DNA of 61,782 bases from Dysgonamonadaceae bacterium (GTDB taxonomy: Bacteria > Bacteroidota > Bacteroidia > Bacteroidales > Azobacteroidaceae), in contig JAIRVZ010000084.1 in NCBI GenBank assembly GCA_031253625.1, positions 1-61,782 on the forward strand. The letters run 5' to 3'. Under the pieces are notes generated by a model, which worked only from the letters and a program-made list of their open reading frames with translations, made no database searches and was not told the origin of the DNA. The number at the start of each line of letters is the position of its first letter. The first letter of the stretch is position 1. Position numbers and translations under genes: made by a program. Shown piece after piece: positions 9,621 through 17,271 of the stretch.

Positions 9621-11405
9621 ATGAAACTTACAACACACATTTTTATTCAAAGATTACTTTGTCTGTTTATTTGCTTTATTTCCGCAACAATCGCTTTCGG
9701 GCAAAACAACGATTTTCAACACCTAAAAGATTCATTACTAAAAGTAATCGCATCCACACAGGGCGAGGAAAGGTTAAAAGCATACAAGACATTGGTAGAC
9801 TCCGATCAATCCTTTCAACTCTCGGAAGAAGATGTTAATTCAATGTTACAATACATCAGCGATTATATCCACGAAGCACGCAAACAAAAAAACAAAAAAC
9901 ACGAAAGTTCCGCTTACCGAATCGAACTCCGTTATTTGCATAACTCCTTAAGAAGTGATGAATTTAAGCAGAAGGCAAACGAATATCTTCCTTTCTTTAA
10001 GGGAAATGGCGACAATGTAACCTACTACCAATTTTACAGTGCACTGTTACGTGTAAACTCATTGGGCGGAAATTACGAGCGTTGTATACAAGGAGCCAAA
10101 CAAATGTATGAAGAAGCCAAACAAGAAAATGATTTATATGGAATAACTGAAGCTGTCTTGCTGTTAGCTTCAATATATTCAGCGGAAAACCGCTATGAAG
10201 ATGCTGAGAAATACTTTAGAGAAACAATAGACAATGCTCTTAAACTGATACCTTCCAAAGATTCCAACAGTCACCGCTTAGCATCAGATGGATACGATGG
10301 ATTGGCGATTGTTTTGTTGACTCAAGGAAAGATAGACGAGTTTTCTTCTCTAATGTCTGATTGGAAAAAACTATTGACCGCTTTTGAAAAAACTTTCGGT
10401 TATCCCTCTCCGAGCTTAAGAGATTATTATATGAAAATGACCTATATTTACCTCGCAAAAGGAGAATACAATAAAGCTGAACTATATTGCGATTCCATGA
10501 TACCAACACTTTCCGGCAATGTGGATTTGCACCACTTGTATGAGATTAAAGTTCAAATTTATTATGGATGCAAAGAGTATGACAAAGCCATTGATTGGAA
10601 CGATAAAAACATCAAACTAAGCACTGATTTCGGAGAATTAGCTTATACAGTTTCCTTATTAAAGAATAAAGCACAGATATTGAAGAAAATGGGGCGCATG
10701 GAAGAATCATACTCGGTTCTTGAAATGGCATTTCTGCGTAACGACTCTCTCCACCAGATGGAAACCAATGCCCAACTCGATGAAATCCGTACCCAATACG
10801 AAGTTGATAAACACATTGCCGAAAAAGAACACAACTTCAACTATTTTCTCTTTGCCATTGGTGGCTGCATTCTGTTGGCAATCGCCCTCGCAATTTGGAT
10901 GTTTTACAGCCGGAAAATTACCCGAAAAAATCGTATATTAGCGCAGCAAATCAAAGAATCAACGGCCCAACAGGAAAAGCAAATCAATGAAATGCTCGAA
11001 AAAATATCATTCGAGGAAATTGACCCCTACTTGTGTATCGAAAGCCGCATGGATAAATTGTGTATCGCTATCCGTGACCTTTTGCTCAAAGACAAAATTT
11101 ACCGCGACTCTTCCATTACCCAAGAAATTATGGTTAGACAGTTGGGTACAAATAAAAACTTATTTACCCAAGCCATGCTATACTGTTTCGGTATGAAATT
11201 CAACGATTATGTCAATTTCCTTCGCTTGAAAGATGCCGTGCAGTTGCTCGAACAATCCGACCTGTCGATAATAGAGATTTCCGATAAGGTAGGTTTCGGT
11301 GTAGTGAGTACTTTCCGCCGGCAATTTAGTGCCAAATATGATATGACACCTACAGATTACCGGAATTTGACGAAAAAGCCTGACGGTCATCCCGAACGCA
11401 GCTAG
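9621..11405 (+). CDS. Membrane TPR protein with C-terminal AraC-type HTH
   Basis: Regulator-like protein of 594 residues. A signal peptide (ending near IAFGQ) leads into a helical TPR-type region (about 40-400), a single membrane helix (about 410-430, FAIGGCILLAIALAIWMFY), a short basic and coiled segment, and an AraC-type DNA-binding domain at the end (IIEISDKVGFGVVSTFRRQF, then MTPTDYR). It resembles Bacteroidetes transmembrane one-component regulators in which a periplasmic TPR sensor is joined directly to a cytoplasmic HTH. No kinase or receiver domain is present. Spacing of 27 bases to the previous gene allows read-through from the HTCS operon. The adhesin-like gene downstream is a possible target, by position only. 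Confidence 0.85.
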   Translation: MKLTTHIFIQRLLCLFICFISATIAFGQNNDFQHLKDSLLKVIASTQGEERLKAYKTLVDSDQSFQLSEEDVNSMLQYISDYIHEARKQKNKKHESSAYRIELRYLHNSLRSDEFKQKANEYLPFFKGNGDNVTYYQFYSALLRVNSLGGNYERCIQGAKQMYEEAKQENDLYGITEAVLLLASIYSAENRYEDAEKYFRETIDNALKLIPSKDSNSHRLASDGYDGLAIVLLTQGKIDEFSSLMSDWKKLLTAFEKTFGYPSPSLRDYYMKMTYIYLAKGEYNKAELYCDSMIPTLSGNVDLHHLYEIKVQIYYGCKEYDKAIDWNDKNIKLSTDFGELAYTVSLLKNKAQILKKMGRMEESYSVLEMAFLRNDSLHQMETNAQLDEIRTQYEVDKHIAEKEHNFNYFLFAIGGCILLAIALAIWMFYSRKITRKNRILAQQIKESTAQQEKQINEMLEKISFEEIDPYLCIESRMDKLCIAIRDLLLKDKIYRDSSITQEIMVRQLGTNKNLFTQAMLYCFGMKFNDYVNFLRLKDAVQLLEQSDLSIIEISDKVGFGVVSTFRRQFSAKYDMTPTDYRNLTKKPDGHPERS

Positions 11406-11779
11406 GAATCTCCCGCCTTTTTATTTTCATAACTTGCTAATAGTCAATACTCGTGCAGAATTGCTCCTTTTTTGTGCTGTTTTGCACCTTCGTTTTTAAA
11501 CCTCTGTTTTACTTTTGCATTACAATTTTGCAGAGGCAAGAATTGAAATAATACATTCCATTACCTCCGGTGTTTCTTTATCATAAAAAAGAAATTTACG
11601 CAGTCCATATTTGTGAAAATACGGCAAACAGACTTTTTGTAAAAAAAGTTTCTTTTTTATCTTTTTTATTTATGTGTGTGTGATAAAGAACACCGGAGTT
11701 TTTAACAATTGACAGTTGATAATTGACAATTAATAATTAATAACAAATACATACTAACTAAATAAAATAAAAAGAAAAA
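11406..11779 (+). other. 374-base gene-free leader region before the adhesin-like gene
   Basis: No coding potential was seen. The region holds a candidate -7 box TACTTTTG (11510-11517), the long nested inverted repeat at 11565-11698, and an AT-rich repetitive tract at about 11708-11745 (variants of TTGACAGTTGATAATTGACA) of a type often found between Bacteroidetes genes. If transcription starts near 11524 the leader is about 255 bases, unusually long. Confidence 0.6.
11565..11698. repeat. Nested inverted repeat bounding about 97 bases
   Basis: The left arm CTCCGGTGTTTCTTTATCA (11565-11583) is matched in inverted orientation by 11681-11698 (TGATAAAGAACACCGGAG), with a one-base deletion. Just inside, ATAAAAAAGAAA at about 11583-11594 pairs with TTTCTTTTTTAT at 11649-11660. 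The right arm is followed by TTTTT. It could be a structured 5' leader, an attenuator, or a small invertible segment. No recombinase gene is nearby. Confidence 0.65.
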
Positions 11780-13519
11780 ATGATTATGAAAACTATTCAA
11801 AAAACAAGTTTAAAGAACTTGAGGAATCTAAGAAAATTAATGTCATTGGCATCCTTAATTTCCTTAATTTCCTTAACCTCCTTGCACGCGCAAGTAAAAA
11901 TTGGGCAAGATGCCGAACCTAAAAAAGGCACAGTATTAGAATTAAACAGCAATGCGGATGGCTACGTCGGTGGTTTACGCTTGCCCAATGTATGGATAAC
12001 AGATATAAATGTTATTCCGGCTGGATTTACCGAAAATGTATTAAACACTGTAGAAAAAGATTCTTTGGCCGGTGCAATCATTTACAACACAAACCCGGGT
12101 TTGAAAAATGATTTGAATGAAACTACAGGAGTCGGCGTTTATTACTGGACAGGAGCAAAATGGGTAAAAGAAATCGGAAATGCAATCGAACCTTGGTATA
12201 AAGTAGGGACAAATAGTCCTTCAACTCTCAATACCGACGATTCGTATTTGAATGCAAAAGTTGTTATCGGAAGCGATAACACACCACCTATGCCGCTCTA
12301 TTCTCATCCCGATGATATTTATTCTCCATTTTTTAGTCGAGATACTGCTCAATTGACTGTTCATTACGGAGATGCTTATATCAATGGAATCATTTTTGGT
12401 GCGGGTAGGTTTAGAAATCCCGGTGGTGGAAATATTGCAATAGGAGAAAATGCTACTCAAGGTATGAGAAACGGCTCTGGAATGTATAATATCGCTATAG
12501 GAAGAGATGCAATGAAGCGGACAACAGGGAATACATCTCTTTGGAATAATATTGCTATAGGAGAGGGCGCACTTGACAATACGTCATTTACTAGTGGTTT
12601 GGTTCAAAATATTGCCATAGGGTACAACGCACTTAATAGTAGTAATCCCGGACATTATAATGTTGCTATAGGCTCAAATACGCTTTCAGGTATGTCAGGA
12701 ATAGGGAATAATATTTACATTGGTTATGACGGGGCGGGAAACGGACGTAGTCTTGGAAATGGTAATATTATAATTCATAATTCAAATGCACATTACAGCC
12801 ATTCTAGCGAAGGGGATTACAACCTTGTGATTGGAAATTTCTTGTATGGTAGAAATGGCGGAGAAAGATCCAGTGCAAGAGTTGGCATCGGGACAAAAGA
12901 TCCTACCGCAAAATTACATATTTATGGATATCACGGAGATAATACAGGATTCCGGCTTGAGGATGGAAGTCAAAGGACCGGCAGGGTGTTAACTTCTCGC
13001 GATGATGATGGTAATGCCGAATGGAGAGATTTACCAGCACCTGAAACTTGTTGCCCTTTGAAACCCGGAGCGTGGGTACTTATAGCTGAGGTTTGTGACG
13101 AAACTGATGTCGATTGGGAAAAGAAGAAATTTACCTCTTTATTCGATATGCCGACAGGTTTAGTTCTATTTAGAGCTGTGGCTGTGGCAGAAGATGATAA
13201 AGAATGGACGATGCCGAGGTTTGATATGTCTATAATGTCGCACGGATGGGGTACGGTAACATCAGTGATTATAGATAAAAATATCACTGACGGCACATGC
13301 GGTCACGTTTTAACTTGGACACATTTTGTCGACGGGCAAGCAGAAAATGCACATGCTTCAACAATCAATGTGCCACCAAATGACCAAAATACAAGTTATC
13401 AGACTGACATTGCAGTTTCTATCGAATGGCCTCATGGTTATGTGGGTGCCTCCGGTGCTCTTCCTGCGCGCGGATGCGTTCAGATTTGGGCTAAGCAATT
13501 AATGCCTATATGTCAATAA
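11780..13519 (+). CDS. Adhesin-like exported protein with NxAIG repeats
   Basis: Exported protein of 579 residues. The hydrophobic signal peptide ends at LHAQ and is partly encoded by a 9-base tandem repeat. The middle (about 205-320) carries repeats of the form NIAIG-x-A (NIAIGENAT, NIAIGRDAM, NIAIGEGAL, NIAIGYNAL, NVAIGSNTL), similar to the left-handed coil repeats of trimeric adhesin heads and tail-fibre-like proteins. VGIGTKDPTAKLHIYG follows, a motif common in large Bacteroidetes surface and fibre proteins. The C-terminal 150 residues are unrecognised, contain Cys residues, and are not a T9SS tail. An alternative start is the ATG at 11786. Function is inferred as surface attachment, with low certainty. 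Confidence 0.7.
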   Translation: MIMKTIQKTSLKNLRNLRKLMSLASLISLISLTSLHAQVKIGQDAEPKKGTVLELNSNADGYVGGLRLPNVWITDINVIPAGFTENVLNTVEKDSLAGAIIYNTNPGLKNDLNETTGVGVYYWTGAKWVKEIGNAIEPWYKVGTNSPSTLNTDDSYLNAKVVIGSDNTPPMPLYSHPDDIYSPFFSRDTAQLTVHYGDAYINGIIFGAGRFRNPGGGNIAIGENATQGMRNGSGMYNIAIGRDAMKRTTGNTSLWNNIAIGEGALDNTSFTSGLVQNIAIGYNALNSSNPGHYNVAIGSNTLSGMSGIGNNIYIGYDGAGNGRSLGNGNIIIHNSNAHYSHSSEGDYNLVIGNFLYGRNGGERSSARVGIGTKDPTAKLHIYGYHGDNTGFRLEDGSQRTGRVLTSRDDDGNAEWRDLPAPETCCPLKPGAWVLIAEVCDETDVDWEKKKFTSLFDMPTGLVLFRAVAVAEDDKEWTMPRFDMSIMSHGWGTVTSVIIDKNITDGTCGHVLTWTHFVDGQAENAHASTINVPPNDQNTSYQTDIAVSIEWPHGYVGASGALPARGCVQIWAKQLMPICQ

Positions 13520-13536
13520 CAATTAGAAAGTCGCTT

Positions 13537-14175
13537 TTAATTTTTAATAATTCGTAGAATTCGAATATCTACTTGCGGAACATCGCGGGCTCCGGTCGGG
13601 AGTGCCGCGATGGCATCCACAACATCCATTCCTTTAATCACTTCACCAAAAACCGTGTAACTTTGGTCTAAGAAAGGAGTTCCTCCGATGGTTTTATAAA
13701 TGTCTCGTTGATATTCCGTGAAAGTTATTTGATTTTGCATTTCTATTTGATCCAGTTCTTCATCTGAAAAAATGCGACCTTGTACGATATAGAATTGCGT
13801 TGGAGAAGAACGTTTCTCCGGATTCACATGATCACCGGTGCGAGCGGCTGCTAATGCTCCTTTTTTGTGAAAATATCCGGGAACAAATTCGGCAGGAACC
13901 GTATAATTGGGTTCTGCTACGGGAGTAGGTTTAGTTCTTCCATCTCCTGTTTGAATCATAAATCCGGCAATAATCCGGTGGAATAACACATTGTCGTAAA
14001 ATTGTTCTGCTACCAATTTCTCAAAATTTGCTTTGTGCTGTGGTGTTTGCTCATACAGTTTAACCTGAATGTTACCCAAATTGGTTTCAATCGTATACGT
14101 TTGTGTTTGTGCGTTTGATTGGCAAGAAATCATCATAAGTGCAAAAAAATAGATAGGAAATAAATAAGTTTTCAT
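13537..14175 (-). CDS. Cyclophilin-type peptidyl-prolyl cis-trans isomerase lipoprotein
   Basis: Periplasmic or membrane-tethered PPIase of 212 residues catalysing cis-trans isomerisation of Xaa-Pro bonds. A lipoprotein signal peptide ends at MMISC. The cyclophilin fold is shown by ETNLGNIQVKLYE, FDN-like YDNVLFHRIIAGFMIQTGD (the Arg and Phe of FHRI are catalytic) and the later VFGEVIKGMDVVDAI. An insertion relative to short cyclophilins (around ALAAARTGDHVNPEKRSS to QFYI) is common in Bacteroidetes. Start 14175 (MKTYLF) is chosen over the upstream ATG at 14301, which would prepend 42 residues without signal character and run into the divergent gene. Confidence 0.93.
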   Translation of the reverse strand: MKTYLFPIYFFALMMISCQSNAQTQTYTIETNLGNIQVKLYEQTPQHKANFEKLVAEQFYDNVLFHRIIAGFMIQTGDGRTKPTPVAEPNYTVPAEFVPGYFHKKGALAAARTGDHVNPEKRSSPTQFYIVQGRIFSDEELDQIEMQNQITFTEYQRDIYKTIGGTPFLDQSYTVFGEVIKGMDVVDAIAALPTGARDVPQVDIRILRIIKN

Positions 14176-14214
14176 TTTGTTTCGAATTAAAATTTTAATC
14201 GTTGAATACGGATA

Positions 14215-14222
14215 CAAATATA
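14215..14222 (-). promoter_or_regulatory. Candidate -7 box for the cyclophilin gene
   Basis: On the minus strand this reads TATATTTG, a full match to TAnnTTTG, about 40 bases upstream of the start at 14175. A clear -33 TTTG is not seen. It sits nearly back to back with the divergent promoter at 14231-14261. Confidence 0.45.
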
Positions 14223-14230
14223 GTGGAACT

Positions 14231-14261
14231 TTTGTAATAACATGAATATTGTTTAAATTTG
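14231..14261 (+). promoter_or_regulatory. Bacteroidetes sigma-ABfr-type promoter of the 14-21 kb operon
   Basis: TTTG at 14231-14234, a 19-base spacer, and TAAATTTG at 14254-14261 match the TTTG-N19-TAnnTTTG consensus exactly. The first gene starts 26 bases downstream at 14287. Confidence 0.75.
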
Positions 14262-14286
14262 CATCAAATTTTAATAAAATAATATC

Positions 14287-15291
14287 ATGAAAACGAAACA
14301 ATTATTTTGGATATCAATAGGTTTGATATGCCTGTTTGCTACGAGCTGTAAACAACAAACACAATCGGAACCGGAACCCGTTTTGGTTATCTTCGACACG
14401 GATATGGGACCTGATTACGATGATGTGGGAGCATTGGCTATATTGCATGCCTTTGCCGACAAAGGAGAAGCGAAAATTTTAGCCACCATTTCGTCCAATA
14501 AATACACGAATTCGGTGCCATGCATTGAAATAATCAACCGCTATTTCGGCCGGCCGGATATTCCCTTGGGAGCTCCGCGTAATGGAGTCGATATGATTGA
14601 CCCGAGATTTGAAAGGATTTATTGGCCGGAAATTCTACCACTCCTGTATTTTCATGAGACAAAACGATCGGAAGATGCTCCGGATGCAGTATCGGTTTAT
14701 CGGAAAATCCTGAGCAATCAGCCCGATTCAAGCGTTCATATTATCACCGTCGGATTTCTTACCAACTTGGCCGCATTATTGCAATCGCCCCCTGATGAAT
14801 TTAGCGATTTAGACGGAACAGCATTAGTGAAACAGAAAGTGAAACGTTTGATCTCTATGGCAGGCAGATTTCCTCAAGGACAGGAGTTTAATGTTTGTAC
14901 CGATAACGACGCTTCTATACTCGTGTTTGGACAATGGCCTACTCCGATTACGTTGAGCGGATTTGAAACAGGCGTAGAAATTATAACCGGTAAAAGATTG
15001 ACAACCTCCGACGATATAGCAAACAGTCCGGTGAAAGACGCATTTTCAATGGGTATGACTATTGATGTTGACGGACGTTGCAGTTGGGACCAAACTGCTG
15101 TTCTGGTTGGAGTGCGTGGTTGCGGAGATTATTTCGATACCGTTAAAGGACGTATGCTTGTGGCTCCCAATTGCGAGAGCACATGGGAAGATGACCCGGA
15201 CGGAACACACGAGCTTTTGGTTTGGAAAATGCCGAAAGAAGAACTCACCCGTATCATTGAAGATTTAATGATGCATCAACCAAAAAAATAA
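14287..15291 (+). CDS. Nucleoside hydrolase-like (IUNH family) lipoprotein
   Basis: Protein of 334 residues of the inosine/uridine-preferring nucleoside hydrolase fold, which cleaves the N-glycosidic bond of ribonucleosides. A lipoprotein signal peptide ends at FATSC, so it is tethered on the periplasmic or outer surface rather than cytosolic. DTDMGPDYDD near the mature N-terminus is the Ca2+-binding signature of the family (DTDxGxDxDD). First gene of an operon whose next members start 11, 1 and -1 bases after the preceding stop. Substrate could differ from nucleosides, since many exported Bacteroidetes members are uncharacterised. Confidence 0.85.
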   Translation: MKTKQLFWISIGLICLFATSCKQQTQSEPEPVLVIFDTDMGPDYDDVGALAILHAFADKGEAKILATISSNKYTNSVPCIEIINRYFGRPDIPLGAPRNGVDMIDPRFERIYWPEILPLLYFHETKRSEDAPDAVSVYRKILSNQPDSSVHIITVGFLTNLAALLQSPPDEFSDLDGTALVKQKVKRLISMAGRFPQGQEFNVCTDNDASILVFGQWPTPITLSGFETGVEIITGKRLTTSDDIANSPVKDAFSMGMTIDVDGRCSWDQTAVLVGVRGCGDYFDTVKGRMLVAPNCESTWEDDPDGTHELLVWKMPKEELTRIIEDLMMHQPKK

Positions 15292-15302
15292 AAATATCAT
15301 GT

Positions 15303-17270
15303 ATGAAAAAAAATATTTTCTTAATTGTTTGTGTTTGCTGTATTCAATTTGTTAACGCACAGGATAAATTTAAATTTGGCGAAGTTCCGAAAGATTTGTT
15401 GGAGATGACCGTCTATGATAAAGACAGCACAGCTTCGGCTTTTGTCGTTTACGAAAAAAAGGACGTATTTTACGGATGGAATAACGCACAGGAGGATTTT
15501 GAACTGATTTCGGAGTATGTAGTTCGTATCAAAATCCTAACTGCCGACGGTGTAGAGCACGCCGATGGAATCATCCCTTTTTACAAAGGTAGCACTAGCT
15601 CTTCTTCACAAAACATAACCAGTTTAACAGGTTGGACTTATAACTTGGAAGATGGGAAAATCGTAAAAGAAAAATTATCCAAAGATTATGTTTTTACTGA
15701 AGATGTTACCGAAAATTTCAAACGAATGAAATTTGCGCTGCCGTCTGCAAAAGCCGGTTCGGTTATCGAATACAAATACACGCTCAAATCTCCTTTTATT
15801 TATCATCCTGAAAATTTTCAGTTTCAACGTTCCATTCCGGTGCAATACAGTGGGTTTAAGATTTCTATTCCCGAATATTTCCAATTCAACCGCGAAACCA
15901 AAGGATATGAACGCATTAAAGTGAATATTAAACCCGTCAGTATGAGTTTTATTATGCAAGGTGGAAGAGTATTGACTTGTATGGGAGAAGAAATCTCATC
16001 TGAAACAGTTGACCTGCCAGCCTTGAAAGACGAAAATTATGTGTGGAACTATAACGATTTTATGGCAGGAATTTCTTTCGAACTCCGGAAAATTGTTATT
16101 ACCGGTGTACGTTATACAGATTATGCCCAAACTTGGGATAAAGTGGTTGGTGGTTTAATGAATTATGACTATTTTGGTAAAAAGCTGAGTAATAAAGGAT
16201 TATTCAAAGAAGAACTCGCTGCCATCAAAGCTTCGGAAGGCAACGATGAAGATAAATTGCGCGAAATATTGAATTTAGTACGCAGTGAGGTTAAATGGAA
16301 CGACCGTGAAACACTATATATCAACAACCCTTCAAAAGCTTTAAAAGAAGGAGTCGGAAACAGCGGTGAAATCAATTCTTTACTTTTCAATGCCGTAAAA
16401 AATGCGGGATATGAGCCCGGAGTTGTTGTCATGAGTCTGCGTTCCAACGGAAGAATTCCTCGTTACCCTGGTTCGGATGGATTTAATTATTTTATTGTGC
16501 AAGTAAAAGCTGGAGACAAAACGTATTACATGGATGCGACTCGCTCTTATTGCGATTTGAATGTTATTCCGGTAGAGTGTTTAGTTGACCAAGCTTTATG
16601 TATTTACGATAAGACTTTCAACTGGGTTAATTTGACCAAAATAGGAAATAACACCTCGCGGATCAACCTCATTGTTTCATTTAATGAAGATGGTGTATTA
16701 AGCGGTAAAAAATCGAAAATTTTAACAGGCGAATATGTTTTCTCTTTCAGAGAAACTTATGAAAAAGCAAAAAATGAATCGGAATACATTCAGGATGTCG
16801 AAACCGATAACGATATTTCTATTACTAATTATACAATAACAGAAAAGAAGGCTGTTTTGGTAGAGGCTTATGATTTCACATCCAACACGATTCGGATAGA
16901 GGACGAAGATCTCTTGACGATTCATCCTTTGTTGTTCGAAGGTATGTCGAGCAATCCGCTCAAGCAGGAAGAACGAAAACTACCTGTCGAATTCAAATAT
17001 CCTTCAGATGATAGGATTAATATCAATATTATTATTCCGAAAGGTTATGCGCTCGATGAAGTACCCAAATCCGAACGTTTTGTATATGGTGATAATAATT
17101 CGATTGATTTCAGTTATGCCGTGCAAGCTAATGAAAACAGCGTGCAAATTGCTTACCGTCTCAAATTAGATACCTGTATCGTACCGGTAACCGAATACGA
17201 AGATTTGCGTGATTTTTTCTCCAAAGTCTACGCTAAATGTCAGGAAGTATTGGTTTTCAAAAAAGTATGA
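15303..17270 (+). CDS. DUF3857/transglutaminase-like protein, probably catalytically dead
   Basis: Exported protein of 655 residues with a signal peptide ending at VNAQ. An N-terminal DUF3857 domain precedes a transglutaminase-like core and a C-terminal beta domain. At the expected catalytic site it reads GVGNSGEIN (about 350-358), with Ser where the paralogue downstream has Cys (GFGDCKALS). The His position is Tyr (FNYFIVQV in place of NHIILTV). The Asp strand (YYMDATRSYCD) is kept. This suggests a pseudoenzyme or a binding partner of the neighbouring paralogue, which starts one base after this gene's stop. Confidence 0.8.
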   Translation: MKKNIFLIVCVCCIQFVNAQDKFKFGEVPKDLLEMTVYDKDSTASAFVVYEKKDVFYGWNNAQEDFELISEYVVRIKILTADGVEHADGIIPFYKGSTSSSSQNITSLTGWTYNLEDGKIVKEKLSKDYVFTEDVTENFKRMKFALPSAKAGSVIEYKYTLKSPFIYHPENFQFQRSIPVQYSGFKISIPEYFQFNRETKGYERIKVNIKPVSMSFIMQGGRVLTCMGEEISSETVDLPALKDENYVWNYNDFMAGISFELRKIVITGVRYTDYAQTWDKVVGGLMNYDYFGKKLSNKGLFKEELAAIKASEGNDEDKLREILNLVRSEVKWNDRETLYINNPSKALKEGVGNSGEINSLLFNAVKNAGYEPGVVVMSLRSNGRIPRYPGSDGFNYFIVQVKAGDKTYYMDATRSYCDLNVIPVECLVDQALCIYDKTFNWVNLTKIGNNTSRINLIVSFNEDGVLSGKKSKILTGEYVFSFRETYEKAKNESEYIQDVETDNDISITNYTITEKKAVLVEAYDFTSNTIRIEDEDLLTIHPLLFEGMSSNPLKQEERKLPVEFKYPSDDRININIIIPKGYALDEVPKSERFVYGDNNSIDFSYAVQANENSVQIAYRLKLDTCIVPVTEYEDLRDFFSKVYAKCQEVLVFKKV

Positions 17271-17271
17271 G

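Noticed and set aside
11584-11680. Consensus promoter inside the inverted-repeat segment (invertible promoter)
   Set aside because: The best -7 match on the + strand is CATATTTG (11606-11613), one base off and without a -33 box, and none is good on the other strand. Kept only as a hypothesis in the findings.
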